Positions 36,233-46,007 of a stretch of 64,000 nucleotides of DNA are shown piece by piece. The position numbers and the translations under genes were made by a program. Numbering within the stretch: position 1 is the first letter of the stretch; each line of letters starts with the position of its first letter. This stretch comes from Agrobacterium tumefaciens. GTDB taxonomy: Bacteria > Pseudomonadota > Alphaproteobacteria > Rhizobiales > Rhizobiaceae. Location of the stretch: positions 282,081 to 346,080 of the forward strand of contig NZ_JXQV01000006.1 in the NCBI RefSeq assembly GCF_000834635.1, read 5' to 3'. The notes below the pieces were generated by a model that was not told where the DNA came from, searched no databases, and saw only the letters and a list, made by a program, of their open reading frames with translations.

Positions 36233-37174
36233 ATGATCCGTTATATTCTCCAGCGCCTGTTCGGCATGATTGTCGTGATGTTCCTCGTCGTGACCATCGT
36301 CTTCGTCATTGTGCGCGTTACGCCGGGTGATCCGGCTGCCGTCATGCTCGGCCCGGATGCCTCCGCTCAGGATATTGCTGATTTGCGCATGCGGCTGGGG
36401 CTGGATCAGTCCCTCGTCGTTCAATATTTCATCTATATCGGACAGATGCTGAAGGGAGATCTTGGTCAATCGATCTTCCTCAACATGCCCGTCACATCGG
36501 CTCTTTTGGCTCGTGCGGAACCGACGTTCTTTCTGACACTGTTTTCGTTGCTGATCGCCAGCGTCATTGCATTGCCCATCGGCATCTACGCGGCCTATCG
36601 CCGTGGGTCCTTTGTCGATCAGGCCGCAACGACGATTGCCATGCTGGCCGCCAGCATACCCAGCTTCTGGCTCGGCCTCATTCTCATGCAGTTCTTTTCC
36701 GTTAAGCTGAACCTGTTTCCGGTTTCCGGCTATGGTGGGCCGGGCTCCAGCTTTATGGAGCGCATGTACCACCTGACACTGCCAGCCTTTGCACTAGGCA
36801 TCGTTTCATCTGCGCTCATCCTGCGCTTTACCCGCGCCTCCATGCTGGATGTGCTGGGCGATGATTACATCCGCACAGCCCGGGCCAAGGGGCTGATAGA
36901 GCGCCGCGTCATCCTCAAGCACGCCTTGAAGAATGCGCTCATTCCGATCCTAACCGTCATCGGCTTGACCGCTGCCGTGCTGATCTCGGGCGCAGTCGTG
37001 ACCGAGACGGTGTTTGGCCTTCCAGGCGTTGGAAGTCTTGTGGTTTCGGCGGTGTTGCGACGGGATTATCCAGTCATCCAGGGAGCCTTGCTGGTTATCG
37101 CGGCGCTCTATGTCTTCATCAATTTTGCGATCGATATGCTGTATCTGGCGATCGATCCGCGCGTTCGTTATTAA
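36233..37174 (+). CDS. Oligopeptide-type ABC permease (DppB type), system 1
   Basis: A 313-residue inner-membrane protein with six helices. The N-terminus MIRYILQRLFGMIVVMFLVV and the substrate-gate segment VRVTPGDPAAVMLG are typical for DppB/OppB. The EAA loop is YIRTARAKGLIERRVILKHALKNALIPILT. It pairs with the DppC-type gene 13 bp downstream. Confidence 0.95.
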   Translation: MIRYILQRLFGMIVVMFLVVTIVFVIVRVTPGDPAAVMLGPDASAQDIADLRMRLGLDQSLVVQYFIYIGQMLKGDLGQSIFLNMPVTSALLARAEPTFFLTLFSLLIASVIALPIGIYAAYRRGSFVDQAATTIAMLAASIPSFWLGLILMQFFSVKLNLFPVSGYGGPGSSFMERMYHLTLPAFALGIVSSALILRFTRASMLDVLGDDYIRTARAKGLIERRVILKHALKNALIPILTVIGLTAAVLISGAVVTETVFGLPGVGSLVVSAVLRRDYPVIQGALLVIAALYVFINFAIDMLYLAIDPRVRY

Positions 37175-37187
37175 GGGGGCGCGACGG

Positions 37188-38066
37188 ATGGTCGATATCA
37201 CAGCAACCATGCCAAAGCCCGCGGCAAGCGAAGGATCGAAGTTGCTGCGCCGCTTCCTGAAGCGCAAGACGGTGGCCTTCGGCCTCATCATTCTCGTGGT
37301 CTTTGTTATCTTGGCAGCACTCGCGCCCTGGATCGCGCCTTACTCACCGTCGAAGCTTTCGATCGTCAACCGGCTGAAACCACCCAGCGAGGTGTTCTGG
37401 TTCGGCACGGATGAATTCGGCCGTGACGTCTTCTCGCGCACGATTTATTCGGCTCGTTTGTCGCTGCTCATCGGCGCTTCCGTTGTGGTTCTGTCGGCAT
37501 TGATCGGCGTCACCCTCGGTCTGCTGGCGGGTTTCTTCAAACGGCTCGACACGCCGATTGCCCGTCTGATCGATGCAATGATGGCGTTTCCCGATATTCT
37601 GCTGGCCATCGCTCTGGTGGCCGCCCTCGGACCGTCGCTCACCACCGTCATCGTGGCACTCTCCATTGTTTATTCGCCGCGTCTTGCGCGCATCGTCCGG
37701 GCCTCGACACTGGTCATCCGCGAACTGCCTTATGTGGAGGCGGCGCAAGCGCTTGGCATATCCACGTTCCACATCATGACGCGGCATGTCCTGCGCAACC
37801 TTCTGTCGCCCATCCTTGTTCAGGCCACCTTCCTGTTTGCCAGCGCCATGCTGGCAGAAGCTGGCCTTTCCTTTCTCGGGCTCGGTGTCAGCCCGGAAAT
37901 TCCAACCTGGGGAACCATGATCGCCAGCGGCCGCCAATATATCGGTCAGGCCGACTGGATGACCTACTTCCCCGGCTTTGCCATCATTCTTTCCGTGCTG
38001 TCGCTGCAAATGGTGGGCGATGGCTTGCGGGATATGCTCGATCCAAGACTGCGAAGGGATTTGTAA
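37188..38066 (+). CDS. Oligopeptide-type ABC permease (DppC type), system 1
   Basis: A 292-residue permease with the N-terminal OppC_N segment (FLKRKTVAFGLIILVVFVILA), WFGTDEFGRDVFSR typical of DppC, and the EAA loop YVEAAQALGISTFHIMTRHVLRNLLSPIL. The start at 37188 follows AAGGGGGCG; the longer frame upstream overlaps the DppB gene. The amidohydrolase gene follows after a single base. Confidence 0.95.
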   Translation: MVDITATMPKPAASEGSKLLRRFLKRKTVAFGLIILVVFVILAALAPWIAPYSPSKLSIVNRLKPPSEVFWFGTDEFGRDVFSRTIYSARLSLLIGASVVVLSALIGVTLGLLAGFFKRLDTPIARLIDAMMAFPDILLAIALVAALGPSLTTVIVALSIVYSPRLARIVRASTLVIRELPYVEAAQALGISTFHIMTRHVLRNLLSPILVQATFLFASAMLAEAGLSFLGLGVSPEIPTWGTMIASGRQYIGQADWMTYFPGFAIILSVLSLQMVGDGLRDMLDPRLRRDL

Positions 38067-38067
38067 T

Positions 38068-39273
38068 ATGACCGGGGAAAACGCGAAACCGCTCCTCCTC
38101 ACCAACGTCAAGCCCATGGCTTTTGGCGAAACCGCACAGACAGGCACGACCGATATTCTGGTCGGTGGTGACGGCAAGATCGCCGCCATCGGTGAGTCCA
38201 TTGCCGCCCCGGCAGACGCCACGCGCGTTGATGGAAAGGGCGCCTGGATTTCCCCCGGCTGGGTGGATCTGCATGTCCACATCTGGCATGGCGGCACGGA
38301 TATTTCGATCCGTCCATCCGAATGCGGCGCAGAGCGCGGCGTAACAACGCTTGTTGACGCAGGCTCCGCGGGCGAAGCGAACTTCCACGGCTTCCGCGAA
38401 TATATCATCGAGCCCTCGAAAGAGCGGATCAAGGCTTTCCTCAATCTCGGTTCAATTGGCCTTGTTGCCTGCAACCGCGTCGCTGAACTGCGCGATATTA
38501 GAGACATCGACCTTGATCGCATTCTGGAATGCTACGCCGAAAACAGCGAGCATATCGTCGGCCTGAAGGTGCGCGCCAGCCACGTCATCACCGGCTCCTG
38601 GGGCGTGACGCCGGTCAAGCTTGGCAAGAAAATCGCCAAAATCCTGAAAATACCGATGATGGTGCATGTGGGCGAGCCCCCCGCGCTCTATGACGAGGTG
38701 CTGGAAATCCTCGGCCCGGGTGATGTCGTAACCCATTGCTTCAATGGCAAGGCGGGCTCATCGATTATGGAAGATGAGGACCTGTTCAATCTCGCTGAAC
38801 GTTGCGCGTCCGAGGGCGTGCGGCTCGATATCGGCCATGGCGGCGCGTCGTTTTCGTTCAAGGTGGCGGAAGCCGCGATTGCCCGTGGTTTGCTGCCGCA
38901 TTCCATTTCCACCGATCTGCATGGCCACTCCATGAACTTCCCGGTCTGGGATCTGGCGACGACGATGTCGAAGCTCATGGCTGTCGGCATGCCCTTTGAC
39001 AAGGTGGTCAATGCCGTGACCCACGCCCCGGCAGAAGTCATCAAGCTCGATATGCAAAACCGCCTGTCGGTGGGTGCCCGTGCTGATTTCACCATTTTCG
39101 ACGTCGTTGATTCAGATCTGGAAGCGACGGATTCCAATGGCGACGTTTCGCAATTGAACCGGCTTTTCGAACCACGCTTCGCGGTGATCGGCTCGGAAGC
39201 CATTGCGGCAAGCCGTTACATTCCGCGCGCCCGCAAACTGGTCCGACACAGCCACGGTTATTCCTACCGATGA
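38068..39273 (+). CDS. Amidohydrolase/deacetylase family metallohydrolase
   Basis: A 401-residue amidohydrolase-superfamily enzyme (EF_0837/AHA_3915-like, dihydroorotase relatives). Metal ligands are visible: HVH in WVDLHVHIWHGG (about residue 69), the probable carbamylated lysine in GLKVRAS (about 170), H in MVHVGEPP, H in VTHCFNGK and D in STDLHGHS. Family members hydrolyse cyclic amides or N-acyl groups; in other bacteria this subfamily sits next to a SelA-like PLP enzyme, as it does here. Hence it may deacylate the compound imported by system 1. AGGGA precedes the start. Confidence 0.9.
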   Translation: MTGENAKPLLLTNVKPMAFGETAQTGTTDILVGGDGKIAAIGESIAAPADATRVDGKGAWISPGWVDLHVHIWHGGTDISIRPSECGAERGVTTLVDAGSAGEANFHGFREYIIEPSKERIKAFLNLGSIGLVACNRVAELRDIRDIDLDRILECYAENSEHIVGLKVRASHVITGSWGVTPVKLGKKIAKILKIPMMVHVGEPPALYDEVLEILGPGDVVTHCFNGKAGSSIMEDEDLFNLAERCASEGVRLDIGHGGASFSFKVAEAAIARGLLPHSISTDLHGHSMNFPVWDLATTMSKLMAVGMPFDKVVNAVTHAPAEVIKLDMQNRLSVGARADFTIFDVVDSDLEATDSNGDVSQLNRLFEPRFAVIGSEAIAASRYIPRARKLVRHSHGYSYR

Positions 39274-39319
39274 TGCTGCTAGCCATGAACACAAGATTTC
39301 GCATGACACAGGAGTTTGC

Positions 39320-39817
39320 GTGACCCAGTCCCCGATCAAAGCCGAAGCGAAGGCTGATACGCCCTATCATCGGCTGGCTGCACTCGGCATCGAACTGCCA
39401 CCGCCAGCGCCACCCATCGCCAATTTCGTGACGCATGTCATTGAAGGCAATGTGCTGTATCTGTCCGGCCAGGGCCCGCGCGAAGCCGATGGTTTCCTGC
39501 ACACCGGAAAAGTCGGGACGGATGTCTCGACGGAAAAGGCCTATGCCGATGCGCGGCTGACCGGCATCAACCTGCTGGCCGTGATGCACGACGCGCTGGG
39601 AGACCTTGCCCGGATCCGGCGGGTGGTGAAGCTGCTGGGCATGGTCAATGCCGCGCCTGATTTTCTGGATCACCCGCAGGTTATCAACGGGTGCTCCGAT
39701 CTCTTCAATGCCGTGTTCGGCGAGGCGGGCCAGCACGCCCGCTCTGCGGTCGGCTTTGGCTCGCTTCCCGGCAATATCACGGTCGAGATCGAAGCCATCG
39801 TGGCGCTTCACGCATAA
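39320..39817 (+). CDS. Rid family protein (YjgF-like) without the canonical arginine
   Basis: A 165-residue Rid-superfamily protein. Conserved parts are LYLSGQGP, ADARLTGINLLAVMHDALGDLARIRRVVKLLGMVN and the C-terminal ITVEIEAIVAL. In RidA a key arginine before the LP motif is needed to deaminate enamines/imines; here the segment reads VGFGSLPGN with Ser at about residue 148 in its place. It therefore fits the Rid subfamilies of unknown activity better. A GTG at 39320 with CAGGAG upstream is chosen as start. It closes the transporter-amidohydrolase operon and lies convergent with IclR. Confidence 0.87.
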   Translation: MTQSPIKAEAKADTPYHRLAALGIELPPPAPPIANFVTHVIEGNVLYLSGQGPREADGFLHTGKVGTDVSTEKAYADARLTGINLLAVMHDALGDLARIRRVVKLLGMVNAAPDFLDHPQVINGCSDLFNAVFGEAGQHARSAVGFGSLPGNITVEIEAIVALHA

Positions 39818-39826
39818 AGGAGACGG

Positions 39827-40660
39827 TCAGTGGTTGCGCCAGCCCATCAGCTTTTCGATCCTCGCTGCCGACGCCTTGACGCGGTCGGCATAGCCGGACT
39901 TGTCGGCCAGCACCTTCTGCTCGGGAAGCACGATGGAAATCGTCGCAACGCAATCGCCTCTGTTATCCACAATCGGCGAGGCGATACACGCCACCGAGTA
40001 ATCGGACTCACCGGCCTGAACGGACAGTCGTTCCTCAAAGGCTTTGGCGGCGTCATCAGACAAGGTCGTCGCATCCACCGTGGCGCGACCGGTCGGCGAA
40101 ATACGCGCGCCGCGCTTGAACAGTTCGATACGCTCTTCTTCCGGCATATGGCCGACGAGAAGACGACCGGACGCCGTCCAGTTGAGAGGAACGCGGGTGC
40201 CGACGCGGGATGCGACTTGAAAATGGCTTGGGCCATCGGCCATTGCCAGAACGAGCATATGCTCGGCATCGCGGCCGCAAACCTGAACAGTTTCGCCCGC
40301 CTCGCGACAAAGATCGTGCATTTCGTGGGTGGCAACGCTCATGAAATCCAGCGAACGCGCATAGGCAAGGCCGTAATGATAAAGCCGCGCGCCAAGCCAG
40401 ATCAGGCCATCGGCGTTGCGGGCCAGCATGTTCTTTTCGACCAGATCATCGATGATCACATAGACGGTGGAAAGCGGAGCCTTGACGGCCTTGGCAATGG
40501 CGTAGGCCCCGGCGGGCGCTCCCGTTTCGTAGAGATAATCGATGATCTGCAAGGCGCGGTCCATGCCGCTGACCCGCGAGCGGCGGGCCTTGCCGTCATT
40601 TTCAACCACAGATGCCTCGTCGGAAAGAGCCTCCGATGATGTCTTCAAATCCAAAATCAC
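39827..40660 (-). CDS. IclR family transcriptional regulator
   Basis: A 277-residue regulator. The N-terminal winged helix (about residues 35-90) shows MDRALQIIDYLYETG and AIAKAVKAPLSTVYVIIDDLVEKNML; the C-terminal effector domain holds VPLNWTASGRLLVGHM and ASPIVDNRGDCVATISIVLP. The start is uncertain: GTG 40660 has AGGA nine bases upstream, TTG 40654 has GGAG seven bases upstream. It sits inverted between the operon it probably controls and the PLP-enzyme/ATPase genes, and shares a divergent promoter region with the latter. CCTAT/ATAGG (40680-40703) is a possible operator. Confidence 0.9.
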   Translation of the reverse strand: MILDLKTSSEALSDEASVVENDGKARRSRVSGMDRALQIIDYLYETGAPAGAYAIAKAVKAPLSTVYVIIDDLVEKNMLARNADGLIWLGARLYHYGLAYARSLDFMSVATHEMHDLCREAGETVQVCGRDAEHMLVLAMADGPSHFQVASRVGTRVPLNWTASGRLLVGHMPEEERIELFKRGARISPTGRATVDATTLSDDAAKAFEERLSVQAGESDYSVACIASPIVDNRGDCVATISIVLPEQKVLADKSGYADRVKASAARIEKLMGWRNH

Positions 40661-40762
40661 GCTCCTGCGTCCTAAAGAACCTATTTCATTACTATGGCAT
40701 AGGCATGAGCAGGGCAACTGAAATCAAAGCTGGGCTGACCGGCCCAAAGACTGGAGAGTAAC

Positions 40763-41959
40763 ATGTCCGACGATATTCGCGCCAAACTCGGCCTGCGCCC
40801 CGTAATCAACGTATCCGGCACGATGACCAGTCTCGGTGCCTCTATTGTGGTGCCGGAAGCGATCGCCGCGATGGCAGCCATTCTGCCGCAGTTTGTTGAG
40901 ATCAACGATCTGCAACGCAAGGCAAGCGTCATCATCTCGCGCTTGACGGGTGGCGAGGCAGGCTTCGTCACCGCATCCTGCTCTTCCGGCATCAGCCTTG
41001 CCGTGGCGGCGACCATCACCGGGCCGGACCTGCTGGCCATCGAACATCTGCCGCAAACGTCTACGGACAAGAACGAGGTTCTGGTGCAGATGGGCCATAT
41101 AGTCAGCTATGGCGCACCTGTGGACCAGTCCATTCGGCTGGCCGGTGGCAAGGTGGTGATGGTGGGGCAGGCGACGTCTGCGCATCGCTATCACATGGAA
41201 AACGCGATCACAGACAAGACGGCATGTGCTGTCTATGTCGTGTCTCACCATGTGGTCGATTACGGTCTGTTGAGCCTTACGGAATTCGTCGAGATTGCCC
41301 ATGCGAAGAACGTTCCGGTTATTGTGGATGCGGCATCTGAATATGATTTGAAGCTGTTTCTGGCGCAGGGTGCCGATATCGTTCTTTATTCCGGCCACAA
41401 GTTCCTCGGTGGTCCAACGTCTGGCATCGTCGCCGGTAGGAAAGACCTGGTGCGCAACGCTTTCCTTCAGAACATGGGCATCGGCCGTGGCATGAAGGTC
41501 GGCAAGGAAAGCATTTACGGCGTTATGGCTGCGCTGGAAGCCTGGGAAAAGCGGGACCACGCTGGTATCCGCGAACGGGAAACCAGCTATCTGAACCTGT
41601 GGAAGGAGACGCTCGCGAACCGGCCCGGCGTGACCGCCTTGATCGAGCCAGACCCGACCAATAATCCGCTTGATCGGATGCGCGTCATCATCTCCCCGCA
41701 AGAAGCGCATATCACCGCATGGGATCTCGCCGCCGCATTGAGGCAAGGACCACAGCCGATCATCGTGCGGGACCATGAAGTTGAGCATCACTACTTCTAC
41801 CTCGATCCATGCAACCTGCATCCGGGCCAAGAAACCATCGTGGCATCGAGACTGGCCGAAGAACTCGACAAGGCTCGCGCCTCCAACGAAATCATCGCCA
41901 CACCCATCGAGGATCTCTCCCGCCATCGTTTCGATGGCGCTTTGCGCTGGCCTGATTGA
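40763..41959 (+). CDS. SelA/DgaE-like PLP-dependent enzyme
   Basis: A 398-residue fold-type I PLP enzyme of the SelA-related group. [15 protein letters not shown] is the diagnostic N-terminus, [16 protein letters not shown] the phosphate-binding region, [10 protein letters not shown] holds the ring-contact Asp and [15 protein letters not shown] the Schiff-base lysine. DgaE of Salmonella is a D-glucosaminate-6-phosphate ammonia-lyase in this group. The adjacent amidohydrolase and Rid protein fit a step that eliminates ammonia and leaves an enamine. The exact substrate is unknown; no sugar-acid kinase or KDPG-type aldolase is nearby. Confidence 0.88.
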   Translation: MSDDIRAKLGLRPVINVSGTMTSLGASIVVPEAIAAMAAILPQFVEINDLQRKASVIISRLTGGEAGFVTASCSSGISLAVAATITGPDLLAIEHLPQTSTDKNEVLVQMGHIVSYGAPVDQSIRLAGGKVVMVGQATSAHRYHMENAITDKTACAVYVVSHHVVDYGLLSLTEFVEIAHAKNVPVIVDAASEYDLKLFLAQGADIVLYSGHKFLGGPTSGIVAGRKDLVRNAFLQNMGIGRGMKVGKESIYGVMAALEAWEKRDHAGIRERETSYLNLWKETLANRPGVTALIEPDPTNNPLDRMRVIISPQEAHITAWDLAAALRQGPQPIIVRDHEVEHHYFYLDPCNLHPGQETIVASRLAEELDKARASNEIIATPIEDLSRHRFDGALRWPD

Positions 41960-41999
41960 GCAGCCGACACCGCAGAAGACTGGAAATAAGGGAACGATC

Positions 42000-43844
42000 A
42001 TGACCATTCTTGCTCAGACCACGCCAATTGCGCCGCAAACGACCGACCCGATTTTATCGGTCGAGAACTTGAGGACGTCCTTCGTGGTCGATGGCAAGTG
42101 GAAGCCTGTCGTTCGAGATATCTCCTTTACGGTGGCACCCGGTGAGACAGTGGCGATTGTCGGTGAGAGCGGGTCTGGAAAATCCGTCACATCGCTCTCG
42201 ATCATGCGTCTGTTGCAGCCCGATACCAGCCGCATTGAGGGCAAGGTCATGTTGGGCGGTCGCAATCTGCTGGCCTTGCCGGAACATGAGATGCGCAAGG
42301 TGCGCGGCAATGAGGTGGCGATGATCTTTCAGGAGCCGATGACGAGCCTCAATCCGCTTTTCACCATTGGCGACCAGATATCCGAAGCCCTTCTATGTCA
42401 CGAGCCGATGAGCAAGCGCGAGGCAAAGGCCGAGACGATCCGCATTCTCGAAAAAGTGCGCATTCCCTCAGCCGCCTCTCGCTTCGATGAATATCCGCAC
42501 CGTTTTTCCGGCGGCATGAGGCAGCGGGTGATGATTGCCATGGCGCTGGCGACGAAGCCGAAGCTGCTGATCGCTGATGAGCCGACGACGGCGCTCGACG
42601 TGACGATTCAGGGCCAGATCCTTGATCTCATCAAGACCCTGCAGGAAGAGGAGGGCACGTCCGTGCTCTTCATTACGCACGATATGGGCGTTGTCGCCGA
42701 GATCGCGGATCGTACCGTGGTCATGTATCAGGGGGAGCAGGTGGAAACGGGCGCCACCGCAGATATCTTCCATCGCGGCCAACACCCTTATACGCGGGCG
42801 CTGTTGTCGGCGGTGCCAGTTCTGGGTTCCATGCGGGACTACCAAAGACCGCGCCGCTTCCCAGTGGTCGATGTCCTCACCGGGGAATCCGACATTCCGG
42901 TGGAAGTTGGTGACACCGTCGCAAAAGGCCAGCCGGTGCTGCAGGTGAAGAACCTCACCAAGCATTTCGATATCCATTCAGGTCTGTTCGGGTCGATTGC
43001 TGGTCGCGTTCATGCCGTAGAAAACGTGTCGTTTGATCTGCATGCCGGTGAAACCCTGTCACTCGTCGGAGAGTCCGGCTGCGGCAAATCCACCACGGGG
43101 CGCGCCATCATGCGGTTGATTGAGCCCGGAAGCGGTTCTGTGATGGTTGAAGGGCGCGAAGTGCTGACCCTGGACAAGAAGGCGATGCGCGAAATGCGCA
43201 AATCCGTCCAGATGATCTTTCAGGATCCTTTCGCCTCGCTCAATCCGCGCATGACGGTTGGCGCTGCCATTGCCGAACCGTTCCTGGAGCACAGGATGGG
43301 GGACAAGAAACAGGCGAAAGATGTGGTCGCAGATATGCTCGTTAAGGTGGGCCTGACACCAGACATGGCTAAACGCTATCCACATGAATTCTCTGGCGGT
43401 CAGCGCCAGCGCGTCTGCATTGCCCGTGCGTTGGCACTTCAGCCAAAGGTGATCGTGGCGGATGAGAGCGTGTCGGCGCTCGATGTTTCCATCAAGGCGC
43501 AGGTCATCAACCTCATGCTGGATTTGCAGGAAAAGCTCGATCTCGCCTTCCTCTTCATCTCGCATGATATGGCCGTGGTCGAGCGCGTCAGCCACCGTGT
43601 GGCGGTGATGTATCTGGGGGCAATCGTCGAAATCGGACCCCGCGTCGCGGTCTTCGGCAATCCGCAGCATCCCTATACGAAGCGCCTCATGTCGGCAGTG
43701 CCCGTTCCAGATCCCGACCGGCGCAGGGTCAAAAGCGCAGGTGCTGCCGAGGAGCTGAAAAGTCCAATACGGCCTGTCGATTACGAGATTGTCCTGCCAC
43801 GGTTTCGAGAGGTTTCGCCGGGCCATCTCGTCGCGGAGACCTGA
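42000..43844 (+). CDS. Fused DppD-DppF-type ABC ATPase, system 1
   Basis: A 614-residue protein with two ABC domains in tandem. Walker A motifs are GESGSGKS (about residue 54) and GESGCGKS (about 357); signatures are FSGGMRQRV and FSGGQRQRV; Walker B segments are [12 protein letters not shown] and VIVADESVSALD. Each half ends in an oligopeptide-transporter C-terminal segment (HPYTRALLSAVP, HPYTKRLMSAVP). The second Walker B has S instead of the usual P/A after DE (DESVSALD), a common variant. It should power the system 1 permeases, though it is separated from them by the inverted IclR gene. Confidence 0.95.
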   Translation: MTILAQTTPIAPQTTDPILSVENLRTSFVVDGKWKPVVRDISFTVAPGETVAIVGESGSGKSVTSLSIMRLLQPDTSRIEGKVMLGGRNLLALPEHEMRKVRGNEVAMIFQEPMTSLNPLFTIGDQISEALLCHEPMSKREAKAETIRILEKVRIPSAASRFDEYPHRFSGGMRQRVMIAMALATKPKLLIADEPTTALDVTIQGQILDLIKTLQEEEGTSVLFITHDMGVVAEIADRTVVMYQGEQVETGATADIFHRGQHPYTRALLSAVPVLGSMRDYQRPRRFPVVDVLTGESDIPVEVGDTVAKGQPVLQVKNLTKHFDIHSGLFGSIAGRVHAVENVSFDLHAGETLSLVGESGCGKSTTGRAIMRLIEPGSGSVMVEGREVLTLDKKAMREMRKSVQMIFQDPFASLNPRMTVGAAIAEPFLEHRMGDKKQAKDVVADMLVKVGLTPDMAKRYPHEFSGGQRQRVCIARALALQPKVIVADESVSALDVSIKAQVINLMLDLQEKLDLAFLFISHDMAVVERVSHRVAVMYLGAIVEIGPRVAVFGNPQHPYTKRLMSAVPVPDPDRRRVKSAGAAEELKSPIRPVDYEIVLPRFREVSPGHLVAET

Positions 43845-44052
43845 CCGCTTCTGGCAACAGACGTCCACTTTATCTGCACAATCTACTTTTCATCGTGCAG
43901 ATCAACCTCTGTCACTCAGTGCGTTGCTTGCTCATTGCTCAAATGCATATTTGTTAGGCAATGGTAGAATATTGTTCAACAGTCTAGACACGATTGTCCT
44001 ACTTTGGTAGCCTGTATTAGCAATCAGATCTGTTTGATGGCGGGGAGGAGAG

Positions 44053-45966
44053 ATGTGTGAGCTTTGCTCGCCGCCTTGTGTTTTGCTCGCGATGCCAACG
44101 GCTCTGGATGAGACAGCACATGCCGCCGGAGACGCAGACATGACGAAAGCATCGGACAGCCCAACCGCTCTTCTCTCCGTTGAAGGATTAAGCGTCGAGT
44201 TTGGATCCAGCCGGGTTGTCGATGATCTCTCTTTTTCTGTCGCCCCCGGAAAAACTGTCGCAGTGGTGGGAGAGTCCGGTTCCGGTAAATCCGTGACATC
44301 CCTGTCGACCATGCGTCTTGCCGATATGATGGGCGCGAAGTTTCCGGCTGGTCGCATCATGTTTGGTGGCCGCGATCTTCTCAAAGTCTCGCAAAAGGAC
44401 ATGCGCTCCATTCGTGGCAAGGATATTGCCATGATTTTTCAGGAGCCGATGACCTCGCTTAACCCGGTTTTCACCATCGGTGACCAGATTTGCGAAGTGC
44501 TCATTCTGCATGAGAAAATGACGAAGCCCGCCGCGATGGAAGAGGCGCGCAGGCTGCTTGATATGGTGCGTTTGCCGGATGCCGCAGCGCTTCTCGGTCG
44601 TTACCCGCACCAGCTTTCAGGTGGAATGCGCCAGCGTGTGATGATCGCCATGGCGCTGGCCTGCCGCCCCAAGCTTCTGATTGCGGATGAGCCGACAACC
44701 GCTCTCGATGTCACCATTCAGGCGCAAATTCTCAACATCATGCGGGATCTGCAAAAAGAACTCGGCATGGGCATGATCTTCATTACCCATGATATGGGCG
44801 TCGTTGCCGAAATGGCCGATGACGTGGTTGTCATGTGGAAGGGCAAGAAGGTGGAGGAAGGCCCGGTCGGCCAAATCTTTGCCAACCCGCAACATCCCTA
44901 CACCCGCATGCTTCTCTCCGCCGTACCACGCCTTGGCAGCATGCAGGGAGAGGATTTTCCAAAGCGCACGCCATTGACGGTTCTTGAGGATGGAAAACCC
45001 AAGGTCATTGGTGAGGAACGAGTGCAGGATACTGCGACCTATGGCAACACGCCTCTGCTCTCGGTGAAGGATCTGATGGTCCGGTTCGATGTGCGCAGCA
45101 ACCTGTTCGGCAAGGCCACGCACCGCTTGAGCGCGGTCCAGAAGGTCAGCTTCGACATCCACCCCGGCGAGACTTTGGCGCTGGTGGGCGAGTCCGGCTC
45201 TGGCAAATCCACCATTGGCCGCACCATCCAGCAGCTTCAGTCATCCATGGGTGGAGAAATCGCCTTTGAGGGGCGGCCCTTTTCGGCCATGTCTGCGGCG
45301 GAACGGTTCCGCATGCGCCAGCAGGTGCAATATATCTTTCAGGATCCGTTCGCCTCGCTCGATCCGCGCAAAACGGTTGGTTTTTCCATTGCTGAGCCGA
45401 TTAACACTCATAGCCTCATCTCTGACCGCAAGGCAGTCCGCCGCCGGGTTGATGAGTTGCTGGAGCGCGTTGGTTTGAACTCTACGCTAGCAGAACGCTA
45501 CCCGCATGAATTTTCCGGCGGCCAGCGCCAGCGTGTCTGCATCGCGCGGGCCTTGGCGTCCGATCCCAAGCTCATCATTGCGGATGAGGCGCTTTCGGCG
45601 CTCGATGTTTCCATTCAAGCGCAGATCATCAACCTGTTCATGGATTTGCAGGCAGAGCGCGGCCTATCCTATCTGTTTATCAGCCATGACATGGCCGTCG
45701 TTGAAAAGATCAGTCACCGCGTGGCTGTCCTCTATCTCGGGCAGGTCGTGGAGCTTGGCAGTCGTCGGCAGGTGTTTGAAACGCCGGGGCATGACTACAC
45801 ACGCAAATTGCTGTCATCCGTGCCAGTCGCGGACCCCACGGCGGTGCGACATACGGCACTGATCGAGGGTGAAATTCCCAACCCCGTCCGGCGCGTGGGC
45901 GATGAGCCAAAAATACTCATCCATGAGGAAATCAATCCGGGTCATTTTGTAGCGAAAACGGCCTGA
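44053..45966 (+). CDS. Fused DppD-DppF-type ABC ATPase, system 2
   Basis: A 637-residue protein with two ABC domains. Walker A motifs are GESGSGKS (about residues 73 and 378), signatures LSGGMRQRV and FSGGQRQRV, Walker [13 protein letters not shown] and [12 protein letters not shown]. The C-terminus ends [14 protein letters not shown], similar in plan to the system 1 ATPase, so the two are paralogues. I use the ATG at 44053 because GGGGAGGAGAG precedes it; ATG 44140 is closer to the first domain. It is the first gene of a complete second transporter operon. Confidence 0.94.
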   Translation: MCELCSPPCVLLAMPTALDETAHAAGDADMTKASDSPTALLSVEGLSVEFGSSRVVDDLSFSVAPGKTVAVVGESGSGKSVTSLSTMRLADMMGAKFPAGRIMFGGRDLLKVSQKDMRSIRGKDIAMIFQEPMTSLNPVFTIGDQICEVLILHEKMTKPAAMEEARRLLDMVRLPDAAALLGRYPHQLSGGMRQRVMIAMALACRPKLLIADEPTTALDVTIQAQILNIMRDLQKELGMGMIFITHDMGVVAEMADDVVVMWKGKKVEEGPVGQIFANPQHPYTRMLLSAVPRLGSMQGEDFPKRTPLTVLEDGKPKVIGEERVQDTATYGNTPLLSVKDLMVRFDVRSNLFGKATHRLSAVQKVSFDIHPGETLALVGESGSGKSTIGRTIQQLQSSMGGEIAFEGRPFSAMSAAERFRMRQQVQYIFQDPFASLDPRKTVGFSIAEPINTHSLISDRKAVRRRVDELLERVGLNSTLAERYPHEFSGGQRQRVCIARALASDPKLIIADEALSALDVSIQAQIINLFMDLQAERGLSYLFISHDMAVVEKISHRVAVLYLGQVVELGSRRQVFETPGHDYTRKLLSSVPVADPTAVRHTALIEGEIPNPVRRVGDEPKILIHEEINPGHFVAKTA

Positions 45967-46007
45967 AAAACAGCGAAAAATCGCATCCATCTGAGAGGAA
46001 CAGATCA

